Origin: Rutstroemia sp. NJR-2017a BVV2
Lineage: Eukaryota; Ascomycota; Leotiomycetes; Helotiales; Rutstroemiaceae
Direction of reading: 5' to 3'
Assembly: GCA_002946415.1 (NCBI GenBank)
Contig: NJPS01000013.1
Span: 1,792,475-1,856,474, forward strand
Length of the DNA stretch: 64,000 bases
The notes under the pieces are model-generated. The model saw only the letters and a list, made by a program, of their open reading frames with translations, was not told where the DNA came from and did no database searches. The position numbers and the translations under genes were made by a program. Shown here piece by piece: positions 12,501 through 25,507 of the stretch (the stretch's first letter is position 1; each line of letters starts with the position of its first letter).

Positions 12501-14350
12501 GTAATTATCTCAAAAATATTAACGGATAAAGATAGAAAATAAATAATAAGCAAATTATAAGTTAATATAGATTATTAATAAAGATAAAATTAACTATTAT
12601 ATTTAATACTTCGATATAGTTTCAAAGAAGATATAATATATATAGAAGAAAGAAATAAGGAAAAAAAGATTAATATAGAAGGAATTTATAAAATATATAA
12701 TAGATTTAGTAATAGATAAAGATAACCGAATATTCAATATATTTATTATATATAAGAAAATTCAATAAAACTAAATAGTTTATTACTAATTTTATTATTT
12801 ATTTAGATAATATAGAATATAAACTAGATATAATTAATTTAGATAAGAAAAGAAAGAAGTTTTTTATAAAACTAAATTCTAAATTATAAAAGAGAATTAA
12901 CCAATATAACGAAATCTCTATAACTAAATAGAGTTTTATTAATTTAATATAAAGATTAGAAAAAGTAGATAATATCTTCTAAAATAATAATAATAATTAT
13001 TACTTAAATAGAACTAAAAAGTTATTAATTTAGAAGATAAATAATAATTGTTTAATTAAAATAAAGAAAATACTAGTTATATTAATTAACTAGATTCTAA
13101 TTAATAATAAAGTAGAAATTAAAAAAAGATATTATAATTATAATAAATCTAGATATATTAATAGAGAATATTAATAGAACCAATATATAAATAAGATAGT
13201 AACTTATTATAAATATAACGAAACCAGATATTATACTAATAATTATTCAAAACTAATTTTTATAATATTATAATTATCGAGAAATAGAATTATCTAATTA
13301 ATATTATCTCTAAATAACTAAATACTTTTAGAAAAGTAGAGAATAAAAAAAAGAGAATAATTATTTCGATATAGATATAAAAATAGAATAGATAAAGAAT
13401 AAAGTAAATACTAATAGATAGTAAAATAGAGAAGAATTATATAATATAGAATTTAATTATAAATTACAAATAGTTGAACTTTCCTAATTACCTTTCAATA
13501 AACTTATATATTGTAAATAGAGAGATAATTTATATTTATAATATTTATAACTTCAAATTATTATATAGTAACTTAAGTAATAAATAGATAAAATCCAATT
13601 ATTGTTTTATTATATATAACTTTGAAATATCAGAAGTAACTCTAATTCTAGATATTTTATAATTTAAAATTATAAATCTTGATATCGATTAGTTATTATA
13701 TATATAATACTATAGTAATATATTATCTATAATCGAAATTATAGATACTAAGAAATTTATATATTATATTAGAAAGAAGTAATTCGGTATTTATATATTA
13801 ATATTAGAATAATAAAGAAATATAAGAAAAGTAGAGAAAAGAATATTAAAAATAATCGAAATAAAAGATACTTGATTATTATAAAAGTATTAAGAATATA
13901 AAGATATTTTCAATAAAGTAGAAGTAGAAATATTTCCTAATTACTATATAATAGAATATTATATTAATTTCGAACTAAATATTATATTATCTTTTAAACT
14001 GTTATATTTATTATTAGATCTCGAGTTTTAGATTTTGTGAGAATATCTCAAAATTTATAAAGATAAAGAATAGATATATTATTTAATTAATATTATAAAT
14101 ATACTAATTATTTTTATTAAGAAGAATAATAATAGTTTATATCTTTATATCGATTATTATAAACTTAATAAAATTATAATTAAAGATCGAATATTATTTC
14201 TTCTTATAAATAAGATATTAGATAAATTAGATTGAATCAAAGTATCTATAAAACTAGATTTAAAAGATATTTACTATAAAATTAGAATTCGAGAAGATAA
14301 TAAATAGAAAATAGTTTTCCAAATCTAATATAGATATTATATTATAATTA
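12501..14350 (+). mobile_element. Ty3/gypsy relic G2 (gag, start of RT)
   Basis: Very AT-rich remains of a + strand Ty3/gypsy element. A gag zinc knuckle is recognisable at 13130-13171. The RT start lies at about 14090-14340, where frames read IKKNN, CIDYYKLN-like, IIIKD and IKLDLKDIYYKIRIRED, matching the usual gypsy RT opening (KKNGG, DYRxLN, TIKDRYPLP, KLDLKDAYYRIRI). The frames are full of TAA and TAG stops. No LTR was recognised at the left, where it meets the 5' end of L1. At about 14350 the RT breaks off and LINE L2 begins. The first ~200 bases hold nothing I recognise. Confidence 0.72.
13130..13171 (+). pseudogene. RIP-converted gag zinc knuckle in G2
   Basis: The + frame reads Y-Y-N-Y-N-K-S-R-Y-I-N-R-E-Y. 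The spacing is exactly that of a retroviral-type CCHC zinc knuckle (C-x2-C-x4-H-x4-C), with all three Cys and the His replaced by Tyr. TGT or TGC to TAT and CAT to TAT are the changes RIP makes, so this is a mutated knuckle rather than a chance tyrosine run. It supports gag identity for the surrounding tract. Confidence 0.7.
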
Positions 14351-16772
14351 ACAAAAAAACTAGATTATTTAGCTAAAATAACTAGTTTATTATATAATTC
14401 TCAAATCGATAAAAGATTCAAAAAATTAATTATTAATATTAGATTACTATTAGTAAATAAGATTCAAGAAAATTATTTAAAAAAATATAAAATATCAATT
14501 TTATTTCTAGATATTAAAAGAGCTTTCAATTATATTTCAAAAAATCAGTTTTTAACTATTTTAAAAAGACTAAAACTACTAATCAATTTAATTATTTAAA
14601 TTAGTTATTTCTTAAAAAGTCAATTATTTTCTTTAAGTTTTGATAGCTAAATTAAACAATTCCAATCTATTTTGATTAATATCTTATAAAATACTTTAAT
14701 TTTATCAATTCTCTTTTTAATTTATATTAAAGAATTATTTCTATTGATTTTTATTTCAATCTAGTTATATATAGATAATATTATACTAATTACTAGTTTA
14801 ACTAATCTCAAAAAGAATTATAAAATCCTAGAAAGAGAAACTAGTAAGTTATATATTTTGGGAGAAGCTAATAATATCGAATTCGATTTAGTAAAAATAG
14901 AATTAATTTATTTTTTCGAAAATAAATAAGAAGTTATTAAAGCTAATTCAATTAATTTACTAAATAATCAATCAATATAATCTTCAAAAATAATAAAATA
15001 ACTAGAAATTTACTTTGATAATATCTTATATTTCAAATAATATATCTTAATTAGAATTAATTAAATTAAATTGGTTTTTTTAAAAGTGAATCGATTAACT
15101 AATATTGAAAATAGATTTTTATCTTTTATAATATATTAGTTATATATTGCTTATATTACTAGTATCGCAAATTATAAGTTCTTTATATAATAGAAAAAGT
15201 AAACTAAATTTAAAATTTAATTTCAATATTTATAAAATTTGGTTCTTCGAAAGATCTTTAAAGTATTTAGAACTAATTTAATAGTCTTTATAGAAGTGGA
15301 AATAATATTAATATTTTCTTAGGTTTATTTAAATACTATTAGTTATCAATATATATTTAGAACTTTTAAAATAGTTGAAAATCATTTAATTTTCAAAGAA
15401 ATCTAAACTAAATCGAAAGTTAATAGTTAATTTCAAGATTATTTAATATCTATCTAAAATGAATTAGTTAAAATAATCTAAATAAAGCGAATTGGATATT
15501 TAATATATCTATTAATTCACTTTTATTATTTGAAATTAATTAACTCTTTTAAATTTCTATTTTGAACTATTACTTCTTATTCGGTTGAAATTAATAAGTT
15601 ATCTAAAAAGCTAGAAACTCAAAATTATAAAAACTTGGTTATTTTGCTAGTTCCGAATTAGTATTTAATTTATATTAATAGATTGGAACTAATAAACTAA
15701 ACAGAAATCGAAATTAATTTAACTTTTTTTAATTCTAATTAAGAACTAATTTAGAGATCTAGTTAGAATATTAGGATTAATTAGTTAATTTATAATAACG
15801 AACTAGTTGAAATAACTAAAGAAATCAAACTAATAAACAAAATAACTTAAAAAAAATCAAGAATTCACTATTTTCTCAGATAATCAAATTGTTTTATAAA
15901 GATTAAAATTATTTAATAATAAATCTAGACAAAACCAAATAATACTAGTTTATAAAGCTAGTCCAGAAATAATTGAAAAAGAAACTAAAATCAAATTAGT
16001 TTAGATTCTAGATTATTTCGAGATACTAGATAACGAAAAAATAGATTTATTAGTTAAATCAGAAATAAAAATAGATTCTTTAATTAATATAATTAGTTTT
16101 AACTATTTGAGAACTTAAATTAAGTAAATTAAAAATCAAAAATAATCTTAATTTCTTTCTAAAACTTCGAGAGCTAATTTGTTTAGCTTAACTAGTTATT
16201 CAAAAATTTTTAAATCTTTTTCTCGAAGTCGAATCCAAATCTCAAAATCAATTAATTAAAAGAACTATTATTAGTATCTTCTATTAGTTGAAAATTAGAT
16301 ATAGTTATTTAAAATTATATTTATATTTATTAGAATATATTAGTAATAATAAATATATTTGTGAAACTAAAGAGATTTCTAAATATTTACTTTTAAATTA
16401 TTCTTTTTTTAATCTAGTTTGGATCAAGCTAAAAGATAAACTAGTTACAAATTATTTATTATTTCTACTTTTTCTTAATACTAACTTCGAAATCGAAGTT
16501 AATATTGCTTATTTAGGCAAGATAAATATTTATACCCGAAAATATTATTTAGCTTATAAGCTAGAAGATAATTAAATTGGAATTTCCTTAGTTTTATCAA
16601 ATTTTCATTTTTCTACTTTGTTTATTTACATTATTTAGAACTAATTTCTCACTATCTCTCGATACTATTAAACTTAAATATATTTAAAATATTACTATTT
16701 AGCTACTAGCCAATCTACTATAGTCTTAGATTCAAAAAGGTTGTTAAAATAAGAAATCAATTAATTAATCAA
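14351..16772 (+). mobile_element. LINE L2, 5'-truncated
   Basis: A LINE copy that starts inside the RT domain (its first bases match L3 near 21990) and runs through RT, RNase H and the Cys/His tail (open at 16288-16575) to the 3' UTR and an AATC-type tail near 16750-16772. Loss of the 5' end with a kept 3' end is the usual result of incomplete target-primed reverse transcription. The RT DD motif region, near 14770, reads LYIDNI-like. The coding frames are broken throughout. It abuts the gypsy RT of G2, so it probably inserted there, but I could not find the continuation of the G2 RT on the other side. Confidence 0.82.
16288..16575 (+). pseudogene. LINE L2 ORF2 C-terminal segment
   Basis: A 95-codon open stretch equal to the ORF2 end in the other LINE copies, beginning MKIRYSYLK and ending YKLEDN before the stop. 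The zinc-binding positions read Y-x-C...YLLLNY, so one Cys survives and the others have become Tyr. It is a remnant of ORF2, not an independent small gene. Confidence 0.78.
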
Positions 16773-17483
16773 ATAAAATAAAAAAATAGTAACAAAAAAA
16801 ACAAATCTTATTAAACTATTTGATAATCCAAAATAAATATAATAGACAACTAAATAATAAATCCAAAATAGATAATTCAAGTATTTTAGATTTGCTAACT
16901 AGTTATAATATAAATAATAAAATCAGAAAATAACTAAGTAATATAATTATAAAGAATAAAAACAAGATAAATATATAAAAGTGAGAAATATAAAGTAATA
17001 TAATTAATAGTTTTATCTGAAAATGTTTTACTAATATAATTAATTAGATTAGATCTTTCTTATAGTTATTACTATATATATCAATTAGTAGGTTAGAAAT
17101 AAATAAATAAATAAAATATATATAAAATTGATATAGATATTTAATCTAAATTAGATTATTGATTTTTTAATAATTAGAAAATTATAATAGATTTTTCTAA
17201 TTAAATATTTATAATTACTTTATTAAACCAGTTTTTGATTTATAAAGAAATTACTTTTTTATATATTGTTTTAAGAAAAATTTTAATATTAAAAATTCTA
17301 TCAATATTAAAAAAATTTATAAATAGAAATTTATATAAATACTTTATTCTATTTTAGATATTATTAGTTGAAACTGATTATATTATATTTTATTTAATTA
17401 AATATATCAAAATATTCGAATTGTATTTTATTTAGAATAATTATATCTATTAAAATAAAATATTTTTTAAGAAAGATAATTAT
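16773..17483 (+). other. AT-rich stretch, no gene recognised
   Basis: About 0.7 kb of very AT-rich DNA between LINE L2 and LTR-A. I read both strands and found no open frame of note and no match to the other elements in the window. By position it could be the decayed inner part of G2, but nothing in it shows this. Confidence 0.5.
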
Positions 17484-17856
17484 TATTATAAATATTTATC
17501 TTCTGAGTTATATAGAAGTGATTAGAGTTTCGAATAATATTAATTACAATTAATTAATAATATTTTTATAGATTTATTATTGAAAATAGTTATATAGAAA
17601 ATCGATTTATAATATTAGATAAACAAATAATAATTATTATCAAATATAAAGTTTTATATACTAAGAAAATATATTCTATTTATATAAATATTTATTCTTT
17701 ATTAAAGAGATTAATAGATTTATCTATTAGTTTATTTATAAAAAGATTAATAGATTTATTTATTAATCTACTTTATAATTTTACTTCCTATCTAAAATTC
17801 TATTATTATATATTAGTAATTAAATCTAAAATTTTTAAACTTTATAATTTATAATA
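17484..17856 (+). repeat. Degenerate gypsy LTR (LTR-A)
   Basis: It begins TATTATAAATATTTATCTTC and follows the first ~200 bp of the G1 LTR closely, then diverges. It shares its second half, including an AGATTAATAGATTTATCTATTA block, with LTR-B at 25160-25507. It is therefore a sister LTR family of G1, about 370 bp long. The termini agree with RIP-changed TGTTA...TAACA. It may be a solo LTR or the right LTR of G2; the data do not decide. Confidence 0.72.
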
Positions 17857-18632
17857 TTATTTCTCTTCTAGATAAATATTATTCCAATTATATATAAATA
17901 ATAACTAGATCTATTAGAGATATTTAATTTTATTTTATTAATTTTCGTTTTTGATTTTATTATATCTATAGATTATATTCAAAAAATAAATAAATCGAAT
18001 TTGGGAATTATATTGAAAAATTAAAATAGAAAATAGTTATTTATTCTTATTATAAAAAAACTAGTTATTTTGATAATTATATTGAAATACCTTTTAGTCT
18101 TTCAAATTATTATTATATTAAATATTTTTATTGAGATAAAGTTAATAATTTCGTTTCTCGAAATCAATTATCTAAATTATCTAATTAAGTTTTTATAGAC
18201 TATTAATATAAATATTTAAAGAGTAAGAAAAAGAAGATTAGAATTATTTTCTAAGAAACTATAATAAAAATTCTTTATTTGCGAATATAATAATAGTTTC
18301 TGACTAAATATAAAAGGAAAATAATAAAAATCAATCTGGATTTACTAGATAAATTAGATAAGTTAAAGAAGAAGAAAAAGTTAAAAATAAATAAAATAAA
18401 TATATTAAATATATTAAATAGATGTTTCTAAAATCTAGTTTTTTTGAAGTTAATTTTTCGATTTTCGAACTTTTTCCAATAAATAATTCCGAGTTAATTA
18501 TTTAATTAGAAACTAAAAGTTTCTTTAATAAAATTCCTCTAGATTTTGTAGATAATTCGGATTTTTAATTAGTTTCTATATATTTTCCAAATCTAAATCA
18601 AGAATCATTCTTTGATAATAGAAGAAAAAACA
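17857..18632 (+). other. Decayed DNA between LTR-A and LINE L3
   Basis: AT-rich sequence following LTR-A. One + frame near 17990-18110 gives an RT-like hint (reading YIEIPFSLSN, compare the gypsy RT motif MPFGLSN), but the residues around it do not match well. It is most likely gypsy-derived. No intact gene is present. Confidence 0.4.
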
Positions 18633-18749
18633 CTCGAAAAAACGATACCGAATCTAAAAACATTAATACTGATATTAAATCCGACTATATATACTTCTGC
18701 GGATCGAATCTGCTAGCTCGCTTAGCAATATATTTACTAGTTATCGAGA

Positions 18750-20520
18750 TATCGTTGTCGCGGTTAAAATAGCGGATTTGGGAGTTGAAATCTCTCAAAA
18801 TCCTATCCAAATCGAACCCCTTTCAACTCCAACCTATCAATATATCTCCGGATCTGTTAGTAGCTTTACTATTCGATCTTCACTTCCTATTAATAAAGAT
18901 ATCGATATAGATAATAATCCTTCTCTACCAAATATCTCGATTTTCAACTTAAATTTGGATATATCTAGCTTTAACTTGATTTTTAGTTTAGATCTATTAA
19001 ATACTATTATAAATACTATTATTAGATTTAGTAAAACTATCTACCGCCTTCCTAAATAGATTAATATATTTATCTCTTCTCGATCAAACAAAATTATCCG
19101 ATTCTCTATTATTGAACCTATTATTGATACTACTCCGGATCTGGTTAGTATTAAAATCCTCCAAGTATATAACTTATTAAAAGAAGTATATTTAGCTATA
19201 AAATCATATAAAAAGCAATCTCAAATCCTCAATTTAATCGAGATATTTAGAGAATATATCGAATCAAGAAAGCTATAAAAGGTTATAAATTAACTAGTTT
19301 CTTAAGTTAATAATCTGGAATATATTACTCGAAAAATCGAAGCTAAGACCAAAGCAACTAGCGCTGCTAATAATACTAATATCTGGATTTTTAAAAATCC
19401 TTCTATTTAGATTAATTCAACTAACTTAACTATTTCTGATACTATTCTAGCTACTTCGGTAGCTAATTCATCCTCTAGACCTACTTTTGCTTTAGTAATA
19501 TTAGTAGATACTAATAATACCTTTGGAAACTGGATTATAATCAAAATAGCCTTGAAAAATATTAAAATTCAAAATCGATTAATTCTAATTCGAGATTCTG
19601 AAACTCTCTTTTCAGTATTAGTACTTCGAAATATTATTAATAAGGTTTTCTTAGATAAAAGTATTAAAAAACTAGTAATCTCTTTTATTACTAGTATTAG
19701 TAATAAGAAGAATCTAGTAGTTATTAGTATTAATCTTTTTACTTCTAATTTTCTAATTGAAAAAAAAGCTATTTGGGAATATTTAATTACTTTTAAATTA
19801 ATAATTAAAGATAAATCTTGATATAAAATAGTTTTCTATAGAATTTCTATTTTGGACTTCAATATACTTTATAGAATAAAGTTAGTTTTGGATAAATTAA
19901 AGATTTTTAATTCTAATTTAAATTTAAAATCTATTAGTATCTTTTATTAGTTATCCTTAGTAGAAAATCAAGTTATTAAGTAAGGTAGATTAGTAGTAAT
20001 ATTTTTTGTTACTAAAACAGAAATTAAAAGATATATTAGAAATCAGATTTGAATAATTGGAATTAGTATTAAAACTGAAAAACTTCTAATTACTTCTAGA
20101 TCTATCTAGTATATTAAATATTAAGGATTTGGATATTTGACAAAATTTTGTCGAAAAGAGATTAAATATAGTTTCTATAGCGAATTTTATATTATATAAT
20201 AGTATTATTATTCAATTTATAAACAAAATAGTTAGAAATATCTCTATTTAACTTCAAAATATACTAATTATAAAAATAATTATATTTCTATTTCAAAAGA
20301 GTATGAAATTTATAAAGTTATTAAAGAAACTAGTTTATAAATAGTATTAGTATTTAGATTATCTAAATAAATTTTAATCAAAACTTAGTTATAACTAAAT
20401 TAGTATTATAGCTAGTTATTAAGTTAAAAATCGATTTAATTTTAGTTCAAAAACCTTGAATTATAACTAAAAATCTAGATTATTTAAATAATCGATTAAT
20501 TTCTTATAATAGCTTTAATC
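18750..20520 (+). pseudogene. L3 ORF1 (gag-like nucleic-acid-binding protein) relic
   Basis: ORF1 of the LINE, broken by TAG and TAA. The frame is open at 18778-19059 (Ser/Pro/Ile-rich N-terminal part) and 19552-19821, and contains SAANNTNIWIF and ASVANSSSRPTFA stretches between. A zinc knuckle with RIP-changed ligands lies at 20110-20151, followed by further Cys-to-Tyr spaced motifs to about 20310. In Tad1-type LINEs ORF1 binds the element RNA and forms the particle that ORF2 protein acts on. The same reading frame survives in L4 on the minus strand (47346-47687). Confidence 0.75.
20110..20151 (+). pseudogene. RIP-converted zinc knuckle in LINE ORF1
   Basis: The frame reads Y-I-K-Y-*-G-F-G-Y-L-T-K-F-C, which has C-x2-C-x4-H-x4-C spacing with the first two Cys and the His changed to Tyr, the Gln after the second Cys changed to TAA, and the last Cys still intact. 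All changes fit RIP. It identifies ORF1 as a gag-like protein. Confidence 0.72.
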
Positions 20521-20539
20521 AAATCTTTTCGATTGCTTT

Positions 20540-23500
20540 AGGATTTAGATTTCGAATATTTATTTATATCTTGAAGATCTATAAATCTAGTATTATACTA
20601 GTTTCTTCGAATCTAGATTCTGATCTATTAATCTTATTAATAGTTAAAAAAAATAATACTTTCGAGCTAATTAATCTTTATAATGAAAATAATCAAATTA
20701 AAGAAATTTCGATTAAAATAGTAGAAAGGAGTTTACTATTTAGAATTATTTCGGCTAATTCAATAATTTTGGGTAATTTTAATTTTTACTATTCTGGATA
20801 GAACTTAAATAACCGAAGTAGTTAAACTAATACTAAACTAATTAGTTAGATAGAAAAGCAAAACTTAGAACTAATTAATAAACTCGGGATTATTATATTT
20901 TTCAGAAATATTAGCGAATCAGTTTTAAATCTTATATTAGTTATATATATATTAGTTAGATATATTGATAACTAATAAATACTAATTGATTTAGGATCTA
21001 ATTATTTACTAATTTTATTTACTTTGAAAGGAAAAAAAAAGTTAGTATCTTCAAATAGACTAAAAATAGCTAGTACTTATTTTAATATCAAATTAGTAGA
21101 TTAGAAGCTATTTTCAAACTATTTAATCAAAATTATAAAAGAATTAATTATTCTAGCTAGTTCCTTCTTTAATTTCATTTAGCTAGATTTGAAATTAGAT
21201 AAGATTATATAAAATTATCTGGAATTGATTAGTTCGGAACTATCTTTATTAGTTTAGTTAGTAACTAACAAAGCTATTCTCAAAATTAAATCTAGTCTAA
21301 AAACTAAATCTTGATAGATTCTAAAGCTAAAAGAATTAAGGAAATTGATATTACTAACTTAGAGAAAATTAAAATCCAAAATAGCTAAATTAGTTAAGGT
21401 TTTTATTAAGAATAGTATCGATTAGTTCGGAATCAGTATTTTTTAAAAATAAAACTAGCTAAAAAGAATTATTGAAATACTTTTCCTAAAAATAATAATT
21501 CCAAATTAATATTTAAAACTTTTAGCTATATCAAATTCTATTCGAACCGATTTCTTCTAGTAATTTTAAATAAAACTAATTTTAAAAAGAAAGAAGCTAT
21601 TTTGAAATCTATTTTCTTTCTCTAACTATTTAGCTCGACTAGTCCAAATTGGGAAGACTATAAAATAATTGATTGAAACTAGCCTAAGTTTGCTAACTTC
21701 GAACTAATATTAACTTACTTAATTAAAATCAAAAGGAAAACTCTAAGTCCAAATAGAATTATTTAAGAAATTATTAATAAAACTTATTTAGTTATTTCAG
21801 AGATATTTTATAAGATCTTTATTTATCTAATCAATCTTAATTATTACTTCTAGTACTAGAAATAAGTAATTAGAGCTATTTTTAAAAAACCAGCTAAACT
21901 TGATTATTCAATTCTAAAAACTTATAAAGTAATTTCACTTTTGAACTATTTAGATAAAATTAGCGAAAGAATACTAGTAAAAAGATTAGATTATTTAGCT
22001 AAAACTACTAATTTATTATATAACTTCTAAATTAGTAGAAAACTTAAAAAATTAGTTATTAATATCGAGTTATTACTAATAAATAAAGTTCAAGAAAATT
22101 ATTTAAAAGATTATAAAATATCGATTTTATTTTTGAATATTAAAAGAGCTTTCGATTATATTTCAAAAAATCAATTTTTAGTTATTTTAAAAAGATCAAA
22201 ACTTCTAATTAGTTTTATTATTTGGATTAGTTACTTTTTGGAGTATTAGCTACTTCGCTTAAATTTTGATAAATAATTAAAAGATTTTCAATCTATTTCA
22301 ATTATAATTTTCTAGAGTAATCCAATTTTATCAATTCTTTTTTTAATTTATATAAAAAAGCTATTTCCATTGATTTCTATCTTAATCTAGTTATATATAG
22401 ACGATATCACGCTAGCAACTAGTTTCACTAGCTTTAAAAAAAACTACAAAATTTTGGAAAGAGAAGCTAGTAAGTTATATATCTTAGGAAAAGTAAATAG
22501 TATCAAATTTGATTTAGCTAAAACCGAATTAATTTATTTTTTCGGGAATAAACAAGTTACTATTAGAACTAATTCGGTTAAATTACCGAATAATTAATTA
22601 ATATAATTCTTAAAAGTAGTGAAGTAGTTAGAGATCTAATTTAATAATACTTTATATTTCAATAAATATATTTCAACTAGAATTAGTTAAATTAAATCAA
22701 CTTTTTTGAGAACTAATTAACTAGCTAATATAGAAAATAGATTTTCACTCTATACTATATATTAGTTATATATTATTTATATTACTAGTATCTTAGATTA
22801 TAAGTTCTCTATATAATAGAAAAAATAAGTTAAATTTAAAAATCAATTTCAATATTTATAAAATTTGATATTTCGAAAAATCCTTAAGATATTCAGAATT
22901 AACTTAATAATTCTTATAAAAATAAAAACTATTTTAGTATTCTCTCAAACTTGTTTAAATACTACTAATTATCAATATATATTTTGAACTCTCAAAATAA
23001 CTGAAAATCATTTAATTTTCAAAGAAATCTAAACTAAATCGAAAACTAATTATTATTTTCAAAACTATTTAGTATTTATCTAAAAGGAAATAACCAAAAT
23101 AACTTAAATTAAGCAAATTAGATATTTAATATATTTCTTAGTTTAGTTTCAATATTTAGAATTAATTAGTTTATTCAAATTTCTATCTTAAGCTATTATT
23201 TCTTATTTAGTCGAAATTAGTAAACTATCTAAAAAGTTAGAAACTGAAAATTATAAAAACTTAACTATTTTACTAACTTCGAATCAATATTTAGTTTATA
23301 TTAATAAATTAGAACTAATAAATCAAAAAAGAATTAGAATTGATTTAGTTTTTTTTAATTTCAACTAGAAGCTAATCTAGGAATCTAATTAGAATATTAG
23401 AACTAGTTAGCTAGTTTATAATAGCGAACTAACCAGAATAGTTAAAGGAATTAAATTAGTAAATAAAATAGTTCAAAAAAATTAAGAATTTATTATTTTC

Positions 23501-24230
23501 TCGGATAATCAAGTTGTTTTACAAAGATTAAAATTACTTAATAATAAATTAGAGCAAAATTAAATAATATTAGTATACAGAATTAGTCGAGAAATAGTTA
23601 GAAAAAGAACTAAAATCAAATTAGCTTAAATTCCAAATTATTTCGAGATACTAGATAGCGAAAAAGCAGATCTACTAGCTAAATCGAGAATTAAAATAGA
23701 ATCGATAATTCAAATAACTAATCTCAACTATTTGGGAGCTTAAATTAAATAAACTAAAAATCAGAAATAATTAGAATCTCTTTTAAAAACTTTGGAAACT
23801 ATATTGGAAACTAGTTTGTTTAGCTCGATTAGTTATTTAAAAAATTTTAAACTTATTTCTCGAAATTATATCCAAATCCCAAATTCAACTAAAAAAGCTA
23901 CTATTAGTACTTTCTTCTAATTGAAAATCAGATATAGTTATTTAAAATTATATTTATATTTATTAGAATATACTAGTATTAATAAATATATTTATAAGAT
24001 AAAAGAGATTTCTGAATACTTACTTTTAAGTTATTCCCTTTTTAGTCTAGCTTGGAATAAGCTAAAAGATAAATTAGCTATAAATTATTTATTATTTTTA
24101 CTTCTTTTTAATATTATTTCTGGAATCGAAGCTAGTATCGCTGATTTAAGCGAGATAAAAATTTATATCTGAAAATATTATCTAGCTCAAAAGCTAGTTA
24201 AAGATTAGATTGGATATTTAAATTAGAATA
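20540..24230 (+). pseudogene. L3 ORF2 (endonuclease, RT, RNase H) relic
   Basis: ORF2 polyprotein of the LINE. Endonuclease: open at 20571-20801, reading SANSIILGNFNFYYSG, which corresponds to the GDFNxHH motif of apurinic-type LINE endonucleases with Asp to Asn and His to Tyr changes. RT: segment ISLLN..LDKI.ERIL near 21930-21990, then FLDIKGAFDY-like near 22130-22160, and an intact YIDD catalytic motif at 22394-22405. RNase H: FSDNQVVLQRLK near 23500 and ILDSEKADLLAKS near 23650-23690. The C-terminal Cys/His segment is open at 23921-24172. The protein would have nicked target DNA and copied the element RNA there. Many TAA and TAG stops make it inactive. Confidence 0.83.
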
Positions 24231-24455
24231 ATTTTATTTTCATTTTTATCAAATTGATATTTTCATTATTTTAATTATTTTCATTTATTAGAACTAGTTC
24301 CTCACTATCTTTTGATATTATTTAGCTTAAAAATATATTTAAACATTATTTATATTTAGCTATTAATAGCTTTTAGTTACTAATCGATTTATTATAATCT
24401 TAGATTGAAAAAGATTGTTAAAATAATAAATCAATTAATCAATTAATCAATCAAT

Positions 24456-25159
24456 ATTTCTATATTTTTGGAATTTAGTAATATAATTTATTATTAATTT
24501 AATTTATTAAAAGTTAAATAACTATTTTTAATAATTTAAATAATATTAGTATTTTTAAATATTATCCAATTTTATTTCGGAATTTTTCGAAATTACTAAA
24601 TATAATTATAATAATAATTATTATTATTTTTAAATTCTGATTTTTCTTAAAATGGTTAGAAAGAAATAATTTGATTTATTTTAATATTTCTTTTTGGAAA
24701 TATAATAATATTTATAAATTTATAGTTTTTTTTGATTATAAATTTATCAAAAATAAATCGATAATATATTCCGAATTATAATAGAAAGATTTCGAATTCT
24801 TTATAATTTCTATAGAATTTATTAAAAATACTATTTTTAATAACTTTTAGAATTATAAATAATTATCAAATTTATAGGTTTTGATATATTTATATAAATA
24901 AATTATATTGATATTAATTTAGAAACTAGTTTTGAAATTAATTCAATTAATAGATTTTTTATTGATTTTTTCTTTTCAGAATTTTATCTAGATAATATAA
25001 TATCTTCTTTTTTTATTATTCTAATCTATATTTTATATATCTATATTATTATTATTATCTTAAATATAAATTCGATTAGTAGAAGTTATTAATAAATAAA
25101 TAATTAAAATAAAATCTGATATTTCGATTTAATATATAAAGTAATAAAGATATTTAAAA
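24456..25159 (+). other. AT-rich stretch, no gene recognised
   Basis: About 0.7 kb between the tail of L3 and LTR-B. It is extremely AT-rich on both strands with no open frame and no similarity that I could see to the other repeats. It may be inner sequence of the LTR element whose ends are LTR-A and LTR-B. Confidence 0.5.
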
Positions 25160-25507
25160 TATTATAAATATTTATCTTTTAAATTATATAAAAGTAATTA
25201 AAATCTTAAATATTATTAATTATAACTAACTAATAATATTATTATAGATTTATTACTAAAAACAATTATATAATAATCGATTTATAATATTAAATAAATA
25301 AATAATAAATATTACTAAATATAAAGTTCTATATATTAAGAAAATATATTTTATTTATATAGATTTTTATTTTTTATTAAAGAGATTAATAGATTTATCT
25401 ATTAATTTATCTATTAATCTACTTTAATATTTTATTTTCTATCTAAAATTATATTATTATATATTAATAATTAAGTTTAAAATTCTTGAATTTTATAATT
25501 TATAATA
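25160..25507 (+). repeat. Degenerate gypsy LTR (LTR-B)
   Basis: About 350 bp, beginning TATTATAAATATTTATC and matching LTR-A along its length, including the AGATTAATAGATTTATCTATTA block and the end TTATAATTTATAATA. It is more AT-rich than LTR-A. If A and B bound one element, LINE L3 sits inside it and the element has lost most of its coding part; otherwise both are solo LTRs. Confidence 0.7.

Larger units (their letters stand above)
18633..24455 (+). mobile_element. LINE L3, near full length
   Basis: A 5.8 kb + strand Tad1-like LINE carrying every recognised part: the 5' end CTCGAAAAAACGATACCG at about 18633, ORF1 (about 18750-20520), ORF2 with endonuclease, RT, RNase H and Cys/His tail (about 20540-24230), a 3' UTR with the conserved TTAGATTGAAAAAG block, and a tail of AATC/AATT repeats ending at 24455. 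It is the most readable complete copy here, with milder RIP in ORF1, but both ORFs contain many stops. The copies L1, L4, L6 and L7 align to it. I found no convincing target-site duplication. Confidence 0.87.
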
